This document shows positions 47,305 through 60,213 of a stretch of 64,000 bases of DNA, piece after piece (within the stretch, counting starts at the first letter, position 1; each line of letters opens with the position of its first letter). The notes beneath the pieces are model-generated. The model saw nothing but the letters and a program-made list of their open reading frames with translations. It searched no databases and had not been told where the DNA came from. The position numbers and the translations under genes are program-made. The stretch spans positions 153,660 through 217,659 of the forward strand of contig JAFJTR010000057.1 of the NCBI GenBank assembly GCA_022559985.1, in the 5' to 3' direction. This stretch comes from Parastagonospora avenae f. sp. tritici 18332-5. Its lineage: Eukaryota > Ascomycota > Dothideomycetes > Pleosporales > Phaeosphaeriaceae.

Positions 47305-49161
47305 CTATTCCTTAAACTCCTTATCCACACCCTCAAACCGCTCCAAGAAGCTCTGGAACGCAAACACGCCCAGTCCCGGGTCCAGACTCCCCGTCGTGGC
47401 GCGGATGCTATGCATGCTCAACTGCGGGATACCGCAGTCAATCGCGCGAATACCCGTCGCAGCAGAGAGCATGGGCCCAACAGTGCCTCCACTCCTGCTA
47501 TCATTGCGGATCTGGAAGACCTGTAATTTCGGGTCCTGGGCGCGCGCACCGACATCGCTGTCCACACACCGCTGCAAGATAGCCGTGGAGACGGCGTCGG
47601 TTGTCATGTGTGCGTTGCTGTCGGCGCTGATGGCGGGTCCGACGTTGAGGCGCGGGGAGTGGTTTTCCAGGTACGCGTTGAGGAAGTTGGGGTTGACGGC
47701 GTGGATGACGTCGCTGGAGACGAGGAAGGAGTTGGCATACGTGCGGCCGAGGGCGCTCTTCTTGCCGTCGAATTCCTCGACGATGCGCTCCATGACGCTG
47801 GGCAGAAAGTTGCCGCGAGCGCCTTGGCGGAGGAGAGAGCCAACTTCTTCGTCGTCGAAGAGGGCGATCATGCGGATCTGCGAGGAGTCGGAGACAGATG
47901 AAGCGGAGTTGATGAGCGCTTGGACGGCGGCCCACGAGCAAAGTTTGTCATCAATACGGCCAGCAAAGATGAATTCGTGGTCCAGGCCGCCAGTGCAGGC
48001 GGGTTGGGTGTCGAAGAGTTCGAGCTCCCAGTTTACAATGGAGGAGTCTGGAAGATGTTAATTGTAGCACAATGGTATCTAGGTAGGAGACATACAGTCT
48101 GTGATGCCGAGCTCGCGTGCGATGACCTTCATCAACCTCGGTGGCTGGGTAGCAGCAAATGTGCCTTCCCCACCCAGCATGCCAGCTTTCCACTCCTCCT
48201 CATTGTTTGATGTAGCAGAAAGGTCAGAATTGTCGATGCCAATGATAGGAACCATATTGGTCTCCTTGTTGAAGGGACCAACAGCAGCTGCTCCAAAATG
48301 CGGTGCAAGCGTAGGGATCTTCGCAATGGGCCAGCCCAGCCTGACCAGCTTGGTCACGATCTTTCCGTTCTCCCTAACAAGTACACGTCCACCAATGCCG
48401 AGGTCACGGTCCCACCACGTGTCGCTCAGTGCACCAGCGTAGGGCGCAACGCCGAGCTGAACGTAGCCAGCCTTGTTGCGCAACTTGGGAATAGGCTTAA
48501 GCTTCGCGGTCAGGGCATCGATATGTCCCGCGACGATGGCGGCACCATTTCCAACCGTATATCCACCGCCAACAGCAAAAGCGATGAGCGACGTCCCATT
48601 GCGAGCGACATAGTACTTGCCGCCAGCCTTGAGATCCCACTCATCTCGCTCGGAGAGCTTCTTGTATCCCTCCTTTTCCAACTGCTGCGCCACAGCATCT
48701 ACAGCGTGGAAGATGGTCGGGTTGGCGGTCATCCAGTCGGTGAAGGGCTTGGTGTACTTGGCTGCATCGTCTTTTGACCTTACAACCGGGTGCCATGGGT
48801 GTGAAGCAGCGGGGCGTGCCACTTTGGGCTCGTCCTGCTGCTCAGGTACCTCGGGAATCTTAGGTGGGACAGGTGGCGGGTTTTGATGCTGCCTCGATAG
48901 CGGCTGGAAGTCCTCCTCGATGTCGATCAGGTTGTACGATGGCCCGGCTATGCTGTGCCTCTGCCTGAAATCGGCAAGAGCTGCCCGATTCACTACCCTC
49001 TCTGCGGCCTTCTCTGCCTTGGGACGGTGGGAGAGCGAGGCGGTGGTATGCGAGCGGGAGAGGGTAGAGTACGCGTGGCGCAGCGGGCGCGGCGGAGACG
49101 GATCGGAGTAGAGGTCGGCATTTGAGGCCGTCTTGCGAAGACTTGGGGGGTTGCGGGTCAT
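47305..49161 (-). CDS. aspartyl aminopeptidase, M18 family
   Basis: Two exons: 48096-49161 and 47305-48047, giving 602 aa. The intron is 48048-48095 (GTATGT...CTTCCAG). The M18 domain starts near residue 135. Metal and catalytic motifs are visible in order: GHIDA with His213, GRIDDK, FDDEEVGS with the catalytic Glu pair, SSDVIHAVNP, SGGTVGP and the C-terminal MHSIR. These zinc enzymes remove N-terminal Asp or Glu, in cytosol (Ape4/DNPEP) or vacuole (Ape1). The protein is over 100 residues longer than usual. The extra N-terminus is rich in Ser, Arg and Pro and contains NPPPVPPKIPEVPEQ. It may be a targeting or propeptide region, or the true start may be downstream. Confidence 0.9.
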
Positions 49162-49790
49162 AGTGGCTTCGATGCAGCTTTGGGGATGAAGAGTGAAGGG
49201 GGAAAGTGTTCGGTGTTGGAGGTGCGTCTGGAATGAGGCTTGACGTCGTGATGCATGGCTGTATCACGAGCCGCGGTGGATACGGAGCTATCTGCAATAG
49301 GGCAAGTATCCACCCCCATACTTTCTCCAACGGATACCTATCACACGTCGGAGATCGGAAGTCCGCAAAGCGAATCGCGTCTCCAAGCTCAAGTACCACC
49401 GGATGCTCTTGGACAAGCACAGAACTGTCCCTCGGTATGACAGGTGTTAGTGTACCACATCCGGCTGATCTACATGCCGCATTGAACGAATGCGACAAGA
49501 GCATCGGCCATCGCGCATCGCGCATCACATTGTAGTCAGGAAACGAAGGTAGGTATACAAGAGCATGCAGTATACGTTTGTTTCTATCTGGCGTCTCCGC
49601 ATTTGCGCGTGATCGGTACGTTTGTTAACACCCGAACCCATGTGTTCCAGTACAGTGACATCGAGAACTCCGTCGTGATGCCGCAAAAAAAGAAAAGGGT
49701 AGTATGCAGTACATGTCCGTCGTAATCGTGAAAGAGACTCAAGGTAGCGCAAAGCTGTTAGGGGGCCTAGCAGCCTGGCACACCCCGCCA
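49162..49790. other. intergenic, promoter of the aminopeptidase
   Basis: No gene seen. It lies between two minus-strand genes. Confidence 0.45.
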
Positions 49791-50692
49791 CTATTGACCA
49801 TTGGGCACGCGAGGAACTTTCGAAGCTTCATCCTCGTCATCCTCGTCCTCTGGGTGTCTGCAGGTATTGTCAGTAACATAGAGATGAGGCTACATCATAT
49901 TCACTTACCCAAGTATGTCCCGCACATTGCGCATCTCGTAGTGCTTCTTGCGCAACTCCTCAAACTTGCGGTGCTTCTCGCGCTCCTCCTCTGTGGCATT
50001 TGGCAAGAGCTCGCCGTGGTATCCGTCGTCTCCAACAGCGTCCTCGTCGACCATGACACGCTTCTCGCTATCTGGCGTTTGCGACTCGCCTCGTGCGCGC
50101 AGCTCCGGCTCGCCAAGGTCGAAGTCAGGGATCTCGTCAATCTTGGGCTTGCGCTTGAGCTTGGTGTCGAGCTCATCGACCTTGATCTGTTCGGCATCCA
50201 GCATCTCAACCTCCTCCTCATCTTCGGTGGGGTCGTACTGCTTGACATATGGGGTCTTGGGCTCGTCGATCTTCATGGTGCTGTCGCGGTTCTGCTCGTT
50301 GTGATACAAGTTGACCTCGTCCCACTTCAATTGCGGGTTGTTCTCGTCCAGGTGGGGGCTTGCGCCTGATTGGCGCCTCGATGGCGGGCCACGCGGGTTC
50401 GAGGACGAGCGACGATGAGCGCCTGCATTGCGCAGCGTGTTCTCGAGGACAATTTCCTTCTCTGACAGCTCGCGGCCTAGCGCTGGCCTCTCGCTTGGCG
50501 GACTGAGGGGCGGTGCGACTTCGCTGGTGGGGGAGGTCTGCGAATTCGAGCGGTATGAGTTGGAGTTTTTGAGGATGCCTAGAGGCTTTGTTAGCCATCA
50601 TGACCACGGAAAGCTTCGCACAGCAAGTGCATACCCTTGGGCCGCTCAGGATGCGAGCTCGGCGAATGCATTTGAGGCGAGTCTCCCGTCAT
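49791..50692 (-). CDS. protein phosphatase 1 inhibitor-2 (Glc8-like)
   Basis: Three exons: 50635-50692, 49909-50578 and 49791-49857, giving 264 aa. The short first exon (MTGDSPQMHSPSSHPERPK) joins to GILKN to give the family's PP1-binding motif KGILKN at 19-24. The central KWDEVNLYHNEQNRDSTMKI segment and the HYEMRN segment that lies over the PP1 active site follow, then an acidic tail (HPEDEDDEDE). The protein is intrinsically disordered. In yeast Glc8 regulates, and can activate, PP1. The TP motif in EPKTPY is the expected regulatory phosphorylation site. Confidence 0.93.
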
Positions 50693-52495
50693 TGTTTTCT
50701 AGCAGTGGGTGGTGTGCTAGGGCGGATGTTGTATCGCAAAGTGCAGACAGGTTTGTGTTTATCGCACGTGAAAGCGGGAATGTGGGGTGACGCGGCGTGA
50801 TATCTGTGATGCGCTGTCGGAAGTGTCTACCAGTGCAAGGGGACAGGCGTGTTTATGAGGTGTCGAAAAGAGGGTACTCGTCGGTTGCAAGTCGGCGGAG
50901 AAGGAAAGTACCATGTGGTGGTGGGGTCTCGTTGGCTGGGCAGTGAGAGCGCGATGACGCACATGTGCAGTACCTCACAGCCGACGCATGCATGTCATTG
51001 TTCAGCCACCTTTTCCCCGCAGGCTATGGTTGTCGCTGCTTGCCGCGATTGCCTCCAGATCGAGCATTCTTGGAGATGCGATCCCAGCAAACCCTATGTT
51101 TGACACAACCGCGATATCCATAGCTGTCATGTGCAGTCCTGTATCCATAGCCAATGAACCCAATACGGCAGGTTGTCAATCCTGGAGGGAAAAAAACAAG
51201 TATTACCGAAGAATTGATAGTCTGAAGTACATGGTAATCGTGGGCTTCTCATGCGACGGCAAGACACTGCGACTGCGCATGGCTTCAGATCAGACATGAA
51301 GCCAGCCATAGTACCCAGTTTGTTTTCCGTCAAGTTTGACAAGACTGGAAGATGAAGTATGCCTCACTGACAAACAGTCATACCTAGGTCTAGCCCGCAG
51401 ATTTTAGAGCCGTCACGTAGCCAAGTTGCAAGTGTAGTCTGAACTTGTACGCGTAGTCTATTCGTAGTCTCTTTCTAACATCCTAGCTTGGGCATCCATG
51501 TCTTCTCGGTCGACAGTAGAGCTATCCTACAGCCCAAATGCCTGGCACGCGTATATATAGATCTGTCATGACATGTCTCCACCGCGTGCGGCATTGTTCG
51601 CCGGAATACTGTCATCACACTAGAAATGACACTATGCTAGAGCCGCAGAAACCCATCATGGCGCCCAACTTTGCAAAGGTTAGCAAGGCTCAATCCAGAG
51701 AATGCAGAAAAAGTGAGACACAGCAAGTGTTCAGACAATGCCTTGTAGCTTCAAACTCAACCAAGAAATCGCACGAATGCAATACTTTAGCTCTGGCTGA
51801 GACTCAGTTTACCAGAAGTGGTCCACTGGACCGTCATCCCGACAGCACGACGCCGTAGATACAAGCACATGTACATACAACGAAAATCGACTTATGCGCA
51901 AGCAACGCGTCGTGCGCGTGACAAAGAATGTCCCTGCTATTTGGTCATCATCGCTTCATGGAAGCCGCAAAGGCGGCCCTCGTGACGATGGTTTTAGAAG
52001 AGGGTTGGCTCCTTCTGGGCCAGCTTCGGAGTCGCCAGCTGAGTAGAGAGGTTCGAGCTGGCGATTGTTGAACGAGGAGGCCGATGTTGGAGGAGAAAGG
52101 TCGGAGGGCGGAGCACGCGAGAAAAATGCAGTTCGGGGTGCCAAGACCTTCTGCCGCGCAAGACGCGCGCTTGGGCGAAGCCACTCGGGCAGGTGCACCA
52201 TCTCAAACGTTTTCTCTACACGCACCACCATATAGCTTCGCAAACCACAACACCCCACCCATCTACCCCTCCGCCGCCCATCCCGCAACACGTCACTACT
52301 TGCTGCGACTGTACCAACATTTTGAACCGCAATTGTATCTATCCCGCGAATCACTGGACACCGCACACCCCGCAAATCGACATACTTCGGCCCATCTGAC
52401 TTGCTCCTCTGCTGCTTGTTCACTCGTTCACCCCACCAAGCCAAAAGCAGTGTAACTTGTCTCTCCTTGCTGTTACGTTCTGTAGCTTATCTCCA
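50693..52495. other. 1.8-kb divergent intergenic region
   Basis: It lies between divergent PP1 inhibitor-2 and eIF4E genes. A minus-strand open frame at 51956-52444 is Arg/Ser/Pro-rich and overlaps a similar-quality frame, so I do not call it. No repeat or RNA gene was recognised. Confidence 0.45.
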
Positions 52496-53677
52496 ATGGA
52501 CAACAGGGAAAATCTCTGGACTCGTCGCTCCAAGTATGCAGCCGGTCCCCTACATGCAGTTTGCGAAAGCTAACAGAGCTCTAGCACTAGCAAGCTCTCT
52601 CTGTCTATGTCGCATTCAGAACAACAGATCGAGAAAACCGACCATCCCCAGCGCACCTTCTCTACAGCGAAGCGATTTGGTGGCGACTCGTCGCATGGTG
52701 GCAGGAATCCCTTTAACGGTGTCTCCCCACTGACGCCCGGCGGTCTTGCCTCTCCAACAACCGGAGGGTCCTCGGCGTTTGGCCTTGGATCTGGCGCGTT
52801 TGCATCCTTTGGCTCCGCGGCTAAGACGCCAAAGACCCCAGGCACGGCCTTTGATTTCAAGTCGACCGCTGCAAGCACCACTTCTACCTCGAGACCGACG
52901 ACACCCGCGGACAAGAAGGAGAGGCCGCCTGGGAAGATCGTCAACAGCGCACGAAAAGAGTCAATATCCACATCGATACCCGAAGACACAATGAGCTCGT
53001 CCGGAGAGCTGGATCCGAAAGCGCCTTGGCCGCTCAAGTGCACCTGGGTGGTATGGTTCCGCCCTCCTACACCCAAGAGCAGCGATTACGAAAAGTCGAT
53101 ACAACCCGTGTTCAAATTCAGCACAGCGCAAGAGTTCTGGAAAGTCTTCTCGCACCTCAAGCGACCGTCTAGTCTACCCACTGTCAGCGACTACAACGTA
53201 TTTAAACAGGGAATACGGCCAGTTTGGGAGGACGAAGAGAACAAGCGAGGAGGAAAGTGGATTATGCGCCTCAAGAAGGGAGTCGCAGACCGCTACTGGG
53301 AGTGGCTTCTCATGGCTATTGTCGGTGACCAGTTCTTGGAGGCTGGAGAGGAAGTCTGTGGCATCGTATTGAGCGTACGGAGCGGCGAGGATGTCTTCAG
53401 CATCTGGACCAAGAACGACGGCGGACGCAATATCAAGATTCGGTGCGTTCTTTCTTCCAGTCCATTGCTCAGACGCTAACCAAATAGGGAAACCGTCAAG
53501 CGCGTTCTAAATCTGCCAGATGGTACGCAGATCGTCTGGCGGAGTCACGACGACAGTATCGCGCAGAGAACAGCAATAGACCAAGCCCGCCATGAGAAAA
53601 ACCACCAGGGCCACGAAAAGCGGAGAGTAACCTCGACAGACGAGTCGCAGCGAGAGAAGGCTTTGGGAGGTTCATAG
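52496..53677 (+). CDS. class II eIF4E (4EHP/eIF4E2-like)
   Basis: Three exons: 52496-52533, 52591-53442 and 53488-53677, giving 359 aa. The first exon (MDNRENLWTRRS) joins NKLSLSM through an intron with a GCTAAC branch site. About 145 Ser/Gly/Pro-rich residues precede the eIF4E core. Core motifs are PLKCTWVVWFRPP, FWKVFSHL, GIRPVWEDE with the second cap-binding Trp, RGGKWIM, WEWLLMAIVGDQF and CGIVLSVR. The first cap-stacking Trp is replaced: the region reads PKSSDYEKSI. This marks class II proteins, which bind cap more weakly and often repress translation. The C-terminal tail is basic. Confidence 0.93.
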
Positions 53678-54666
53678 ATTATGCTTCCTCCCTAGGTCTT
53701 CGCGTTGCTGATGTACATTCAGCGATGTGAAGTGGGGCGCTGCGATTGGGTGCTCATTAGGCTTCCACCGGCTGCACACAAATGCGACAAGCGGGAGTTG
53801 TGCGCCTATCTCACCTTGCAGGAGATCCGTCCAGCCGTCATTCGCAAACCATAGATGTCGTTGCAGAGGGTCTCTCAGCTTTACACTCCCTGTCACCTGC
53901 GACGGGAGCTTGAGCATGCCACTGTCACAGGATCCTCCTACTGTACGAATTTCCTTTTACCACATGAGCCGCTCTATCATGTACAACATGGCCCGCATTT
54001 CTGCGATTTGCAGTCTGCCTCGGGCAAGGATGTTATGCACGAATCCAGCGAAGAATTGTGGACGAGAACATGAGCCAGAGGTCGACGCTATGCAGGAACC
54101 TTGTACAGTGGATACGCTCAGGTTGGATCACCTTATGGTCTGCGATCCGCACGAAATAACCTGCTGTCGGACATTGTCAGTCGAGAGGTACCGGCGTTCA
54201 TTTTGGTTGACAGCATTTACACCAGGTGCTCTGGGTCTTCGCTTTGCATGCGAGGTTAACCCGCTGCTTCCTTGCCTTTTGCATAGTTGGTTTTCAGGTC
54301 TACGCAACCGCGACGTGGGCTATGGACGAGTGGAATCGAGTCCTGTTGGGCGATGTTGCGTGCGCAAATGTTCACAATAGCAGAAGCTTGGAATGAATAG
54401 CTACTAGAATCCGAAGTGACTAGTGAATTGACTAAAATGGTCTTGTGCTCTTTCATACTTTCGTTTGTCCTGCTCCCGTAACTACTTGTTCGAGGCGGAT
54501 GGTCCGTGCATCGTGATCGCGACTTCACTTTCAGTCGCGCAACTCAGTTTTACTACGGCGTACCCCGCCGCGCGTAATCGCGCTTTAGACCCCTCGAACA
54601 CTACCGAGCGCGTTATTTCTCTCTCCGAATCATGATCGCTCGCCCGCCCCGCACCACTCGGTCTTA
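53678..54666. other. intergenic, no gene seen
   Basis: About 1 kb between two plus-strand genes; it should contain the promoter of the SUMO protease gene. Confidence 0.45.
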
Positions 54667-57600
54667 ATGTCTATCTTCGCGCATCTAAAAGAAGCTTGGA
54701 ACGCCGTAGCCGGGGACAGCAACGAACAAGCAAACGACGTACGCTCGCTCTATTCGATTATGACTCTCGGCGTTTTTGACCGCCCTCTGAAAATTACCCA
54801 ATCCACCGCTATATGCCAACAAGCTGACGCCATGCCGCACCAGACAAACGATGGCGCACTCCCATCGAATCCTTTCTTTCCACCTTCGCCCGCTGCCTCC
54901 AGACCCGCTACAACCGCCCCCATAGATCTCACCTCACCTAAAAGAGGCTCCAGATCTTCCGACCCACGCGACACACAGACAAAAGGCGCCCGTTCAAGCC
55001 TTCTCAAGAACAGTAGAAGTGAAGACGAGAAAAGACTGGTCGGCGATTTTGAGTATGAATGCGCTCGCGCAAGACAATCTTCGCGGAGGAACGAAGCTAA
55101 CGTAACCGGCAGCGTACCCGCCGACTCTGTGTCTGCGCCACACCCAGGCTCGTACTTTCAAAAAAAGGCAATGCCCAAGGTATGTTGCTCAACGCCTTGA
55201 TGTGAGAGAAACAGGATAAGGTGCTAACGTTCTGCAGCCTGGTTCTAGCCACAGCTACAAGCCTCTGGATACACTATCCAATCGACCGGGAGTAGCTAAG
55301 CAAAAAGTATACGGGAAGTCGTCCCGCAAGCCAGTGCCTCCTATTGGCAAGGCGCAGGGACCGGGACAAATCGCTTTTCTAGATAAATGGTCTCCGGGCA
55401 CTGCTTCTCGACAGTCTTCAATCCGCGGCGAACAGGATACACGGCCCGCTAAACCCTCGCCGTCGAAACGGCGGAAAACAACTGGAGACGAAGTCATCGA
55501 CCTTAGTGATGACGTCGACGACGACGTACAGGATACTATATATTCCCAGGTGCCCATCACCCCTGCACGGCCGCAGAATGGTCTTCCACGCTCGTCGCAC
55601 TCAACACGCTCACGGCACAGTGTTGGCAGTGACCGGACCGTGGTTGAAAGGCAATCTGGTTCTCAACCTAAGAATGAGTTTCGACTCATCGAAAAGCAGA
55701 TGCAGTCGAGTCGCTCAAAGTCTAGGAAGCATGGAACTTTGGAAAAGCAAAGGCGGCTCTCCTCTGAACGCTCGGAGTCTGGTTCTGTCACCCCTGGTCC
55801 GCAAGGAACCCCCATTCTTGTCCGTGATGACGAAACAGAACGCAGTCATGACTCTCGGCGAGAATCAATCTTCGATGGTTTCGAGCAAGGCGTGCCAAAT
55901 CGTACGCCAACCGAGCAGAACGTAACAAAGAAAGCGCGAGCTACCGTCTCACACCACTTCCCAAACGCTCGGATCAATGAATCGACTGCTGTACAAGAAC
56001 AGCCCGTGAATGGACAGCGTTTAAACGGCGATAGCAAAACTTTGCGAACCTTCTGGAGGAACAATAAGATGGTAAGCAGCGATCCCATCAGCGACGACGA
56101 GCTTGCGATGGACGTGTCACAACCTCAAGCAGCTCCGCGCAAAAAGCAGCGCTCAGGATCCAGCACATCCCAGACAGCAAATAGCGGCGTAAAGCGGATA
56201 TCCAAAGCTGCAAAGGCCGCGCAAGGCTGGCGTCTCATATGGGCACGGAATCTTGACTTTGACAGCCATCAGATCCCGAGGTCCGAAGGCAGAGAACTTA
56301 TGCTTTACCTCAAGCCAGATGGGCAAAAAGGATTTCGTATTGTATCCCTTGATGACGTTAGTGGTAACTACGAAACACAAGCATCTTTTACGTCTCAAGA
56401 CGTAGTCAAGGTCTGGTTAGACGCTGTGGGTCACATCCGATTGGAGGGATCGCGTGCGCAGGATGGAAATCAGCGGATCGTCGACTTGAACTTTTTCTCG
56501 GGAGCAGGTTTCGAAGACTTCCGCGATAATCACGTTGCCGCTCTCTTAGGCAAGGACGTTCCTCAGCCCAAAGAAGAAAAGCACATGCAACTATTATTCA
56601 AGAACCCTCTACACAAGAATAACAAGGTCGGAACTTCAAGTCTCGTCAACGAAACGAGTCCGGTAGCGGACGGCGAGTTGACCGAAAATCTGCCTAAGAA
56701 ACGTTCTGTGATCAAGGTCTTGCAGAACCGCAATGTCCCTTCTCTGGCCTCCACAGCACCGGCTGGAACAGCGCAGTCATCTATTCGACCCACTCGCTCA
56801 ACTCGCGCATCAGCGCCAACACACGATGTCGAAGATGAAGAGCACAGAAATAGTACTGAAAAGTACTCGGAAGTCGTTGGCCTGGGTAAGCGTTGGCGCG
56901 ATCCCCTCGTCTTCAGTGAAGGTCGTTTCAGAGCGACTGTTGACTTCCATGACTTGCTTCGTCTGGATGAGGGAGAGTTTCTGAACGACAATCTAATCGA
57001 TTTCTACATGATCTATTGTTTCAAGCAGCACAATGTTCCCGAAGACAAAGTTTTCTTCTTCAACACCTTCTTCTATAGTAGACTTACTGAAAACACTGGT
57101 CGGGCTTCCATGAACTACAGCGCCGTCAAGCGATGGACCTCTAAGATCGACATCTTCAACTTCGATTACATCGTTGTACCTATCAACGAAGACACTCACT
57201 GGTACCTTGCCATCATCTGCAATATCGGTAACATAAAACGGAAGGCTATTGAGGAAGATTTCGGCGACAGTTCAACGCACGACGCCGCTGCTGAACCCAC
57301 GGCGCAAGACGGCCAAGATATAACAGAGACAACCGAGAAGCCTGCAGAAGCAAAGCTGGTTGACATATTGAATCTGCCACTCTCTTCGCGAGCACCCTCC
57401 GAGCAAACAGATAACGACATCAACTTGTTTGATGAAAAGTCGGAGCTTGATCTCATCGACCGCGAAGCTGGGTCCGGAGAAGAGAAACAGCAAGCGTCTA
57501 CTCACGTCTCTCCTGTGCCACAGCCAACGCATCATGGCACTATCCAGGAACCATCAACGATTTTCAGTCAGACTGACGGCCCCAGGACAGTACTTTCCAA

Positions 57601-59110
57601 TATGAACACCTCGTCAAAGAAGAAGCCCAAGCGCCGCTCAATAGCGCCCAAGAAAGATCCCAATCAACCTATCATCATTGTCCTTGACTCGTTGAGTCAA
57701 ACTCGGAGTTCAGCAGTACGGGCTCTCAAAGATTGGGTCGCAGCAGAGGGCGCGGAAAGACGCAATATGGAGGCGGTGATTCGCGAGAACGGCTACTATC
57801 CAAAGGGCGATCAGATCCCTACGCAGAGTAACTTCAGCGACTGTGGCGTCTACCTGATGGGCTACGCGGAGAGGTTCTTCCAAGACCCTGGTGAATTCAA
57901 GACGAAGCTGCTCCTCGGAGAGATGACAGCAGAAGAGGATTGGCCTCAGTTGAAGCCCGCAGAAATGAGGAACAATCTCCGCGACATTCTATTTGGACTC
58001 GCGAATGAACAAGAGCTTACGGAACCTAAGAAGAAGAGGGGCAAGAAGGCCGCGGGTTTGAGTCTTGCGCCACCTCGGCCAACCGTAGAGCCTGTCAAGC
58101 CTGCAAACCCGCCAACCCCGCCAGAGCCATCGAAGGTCACGACTCCGCACAAGACATCGACAGTCCAAAGAGAGACTGTAGCCGCAGTACCCGTGCCAGG
58201 GGCATCGTCAGAGGATATACCCCACAAACCTGCCGTGCCGCGACTGGGATCTCCGTTCAAGCTCAGAACGCCCACAGCAAAGTCTGTGTCCGATGCAAAT
58301 CTGTCCGAAGCTCTCGACAAGCAGAAGGCGTCTTCGTCAGTGTCGCCTGCCAAGACTGTCACCACTACCCCAGGGCAACAGCGGACGGCAGAAAAACGCA
58401 CTCATCCAGAAGTCCGGATCCCAAAGCACTCTCCAGGGTCGCATCTGCCCCTTCATAATCATGTAGCTGGACATGAAGTGGCTCGGACCAATGGTGTACA
58501 ACGCCAGACAAGGCCAGCCAGTCGATCAATCAGTCCGCTCAAGAGGGCAAGGGATTCAGGGGAAGACGATGAGCTGCGTACGCCACCAAAGAAGAAGACC
58601 TCAGTCGAACGAAAGCTCGCTAGTCCGCTGGTTGCAGCTCCACAGGAAGGCCATTCCGATCGCCCCATCGAAATCATGGATTCGCAAGAATCTCGACCAA
58701 AGGCTACGCAGTCTCCCCGAAGTGTGCATCGCAACTCGCCTGCCAAACGAAACCGGCCTTCTAGGTCACCTCGTCCAGCACCAACACTATCCCATGCCGC
58801 ATCAATCGAGGAGATTTCTTCGTTCCCGGCAAGCACGATACAGAAGTCTGTCGACGACAAACTGGTCGCCAAACTCAACGCCGACGACAAGCAAAGGCAG
58901 AATCTGGCGCCTCCGCAGCTGGGATCCAGAGAGTCACCAATGGATCTGGACAATGTCGAGGAATATGATGTTGAGCCAATGGACGTTGATTCTCGTGGCA
59001 ACGACCCAATGGACGTTGCTGACGATATCGTTGGCGAAACTCCATCGCCACAAAGGGGCAGTCCGCATACTAAGAGTCCGTGGCAGAAGGGAGATCCACT
59101 TCCTCTTTGA
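54667..59110 (+). CDS. Ulp2-like SUMO-specific cysteine protease (C48)
   Basis: Two exons: 54667-55179 and 55238-59110, giving 1461 aa. The intron has a GCTAAC branch site. About 740 disordered N-terminal residues include basic nuclear-type clusters (KRRKTTGDE) and an acidic SUMO-interaction-like patch (VIDLSDDVDDDV). The C48 catalytic domain carries His825 in EDTHWYL, Asp988 in VLDSL, the oxyanion Gln in PTQSNFSD and Cys1040 in SDCGVY. The His and Asp are separated by about 163 residues including a charged insert, the split layout typical of Ulp2/SENP6-7. The tail is Pro/Ser/Lys-rich. It should trim poly-SUMO chains in the nucleus. Confidence 0.94.
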
Positions 59111-59547
59111 GCTGAGGAGTGTGAAAAAAACGCATGTTTATACATATAGTCTTCCGTGAGCATTTATCTGGCGTTTATCATTTGGTTTTCCTTATCTTAC
59201 GCTTCGGCGAGGTATATCAGGGACGGCATGCATGGCGAGGGTGTTTTGAAGTAGTTAGCATGGGCATATTCGTCGTGTCGCTATGTGCGCAATACAAGGA
59301 TCAGTGTATCAGATCACGTCTCTCCCACTTCCATGCCGAATCATCATACTTGCCCTCTTGCATGATCCTCCAAGCAAAAAACACTGTGTTGATCAGTAGA
59401 TGGTGTTGGCTCCATAACAGCACTGCTTACAACCTGTTCTCCAGCGCCGTCGCATACTCAAGTTCTAAATCTTACCTCACCACATAATGCGTATCTAAAA
59501 GTATTGCCCATTTCCCTCCAACTTACGTACAACCATTGTTACACACC
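59111..59547. other. converging 3' ends, no gene seen
   Basis: The short region between the plus-strand SUMO protease gene and the minus-strand AIG2-like gene holds the two 3' untranslated regions. No other feature was recognised. Confidence 0.5.
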
Positions 59548-60213
59548 TCACACCGCACTCCTCAGCACCTCTCCCTCTTTCTCCCCACTCTCAAGCTGCC
59601 GCGAAATACTACCATTCGCGCCCCGTCCACCCGTCGGATCACCCAGCGCTTTAATAGCATCATCAACATCTGCTCCTGCCGTTAGTCACAAATAAATCCT
59701 CGGTATAGCATTACTGCCACGCTTACCCTGAAACCCCTCATCCGCCGCCGCCCCCTCGTCACCAACCCACCGCTTCATCTTCTCCCTCACAAACTCGCTG
59801 AAATCCCACTCTTGGGCTTCCAGCCGCTCTGCGCCTGCGGTCCAGATATATGTCTCGGCTTGCACTTCTTCGCCCTCAACATGACCCCCTCTTTCCCCCT
59901 CGTCTGCCAGCACCTTGACCCCCACTTTCCGCCGCGCATACTCGCTGCCCTCAAAGACATCCAGGCGCCAAATATCCCCGTCTGTGAGTCCTTCGACCAG
60001 TGTGCCGCGCACGCTAGCCGGCGTGGATGTGGGCAGTATGGCGGGGTAGTCTGCGTGCTTGACTTTGTGGCGCTGGTGTGCGTGGAGGATGGCGGGGCGG
60101 ATGCGAAGTAAGGACGCATGTGCGGGTGTTGGGGGGTCTTGCGAGCCCCAGATGACGCGGTGCAGGACGGGCGGGGCCATTAGTGTGCCGTAGAAGAAGG
60201 CGGTGTGGGACAT
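59548..60213 (-). CDS. AIG2/gamma-glutamylcyclotransferase-like protein
   Basis: Two exons: 59727-60213 and 59548-59669, giving 202 aa. The intron (59670-59726) has GTAAGC and a TGACTAACGG branch site. The start is the ATG of MSHTAFFYGTLM; an upstream in-frame ATG at 60291 would add 26 low-complexity residues and is less likely. The nucleotide-free substrate loop motif YGTLM is at residues 8-12. Downstream are GTLVEGLTDGDIWRLDVFEG, which has the conserved acidic pocket, and YIWTAGAERLE. The family acts on gamma-glutamyl amines or peptides in the cytosol. The exact substrate of the fungal members is not established. Confidence 0.9.

Noticed and set aside
51956..52444. Minus-strand open frame of 162 codons between the PP1 inhibitor-2 and eIF4E genes
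   Set aside because: It has no domain, is Arg/Ser/Pro-rich, and overlaps other frames of similar quality. Evidence is insufficient for a gene call.
58459..59163. Long antisense frames over the C-terminal part of the SUMO protease gene
   Set aside because: They mirror a disordered Ser/Pro-rich coding region on the plus strand, which leaves antisense frames open by codon bias.
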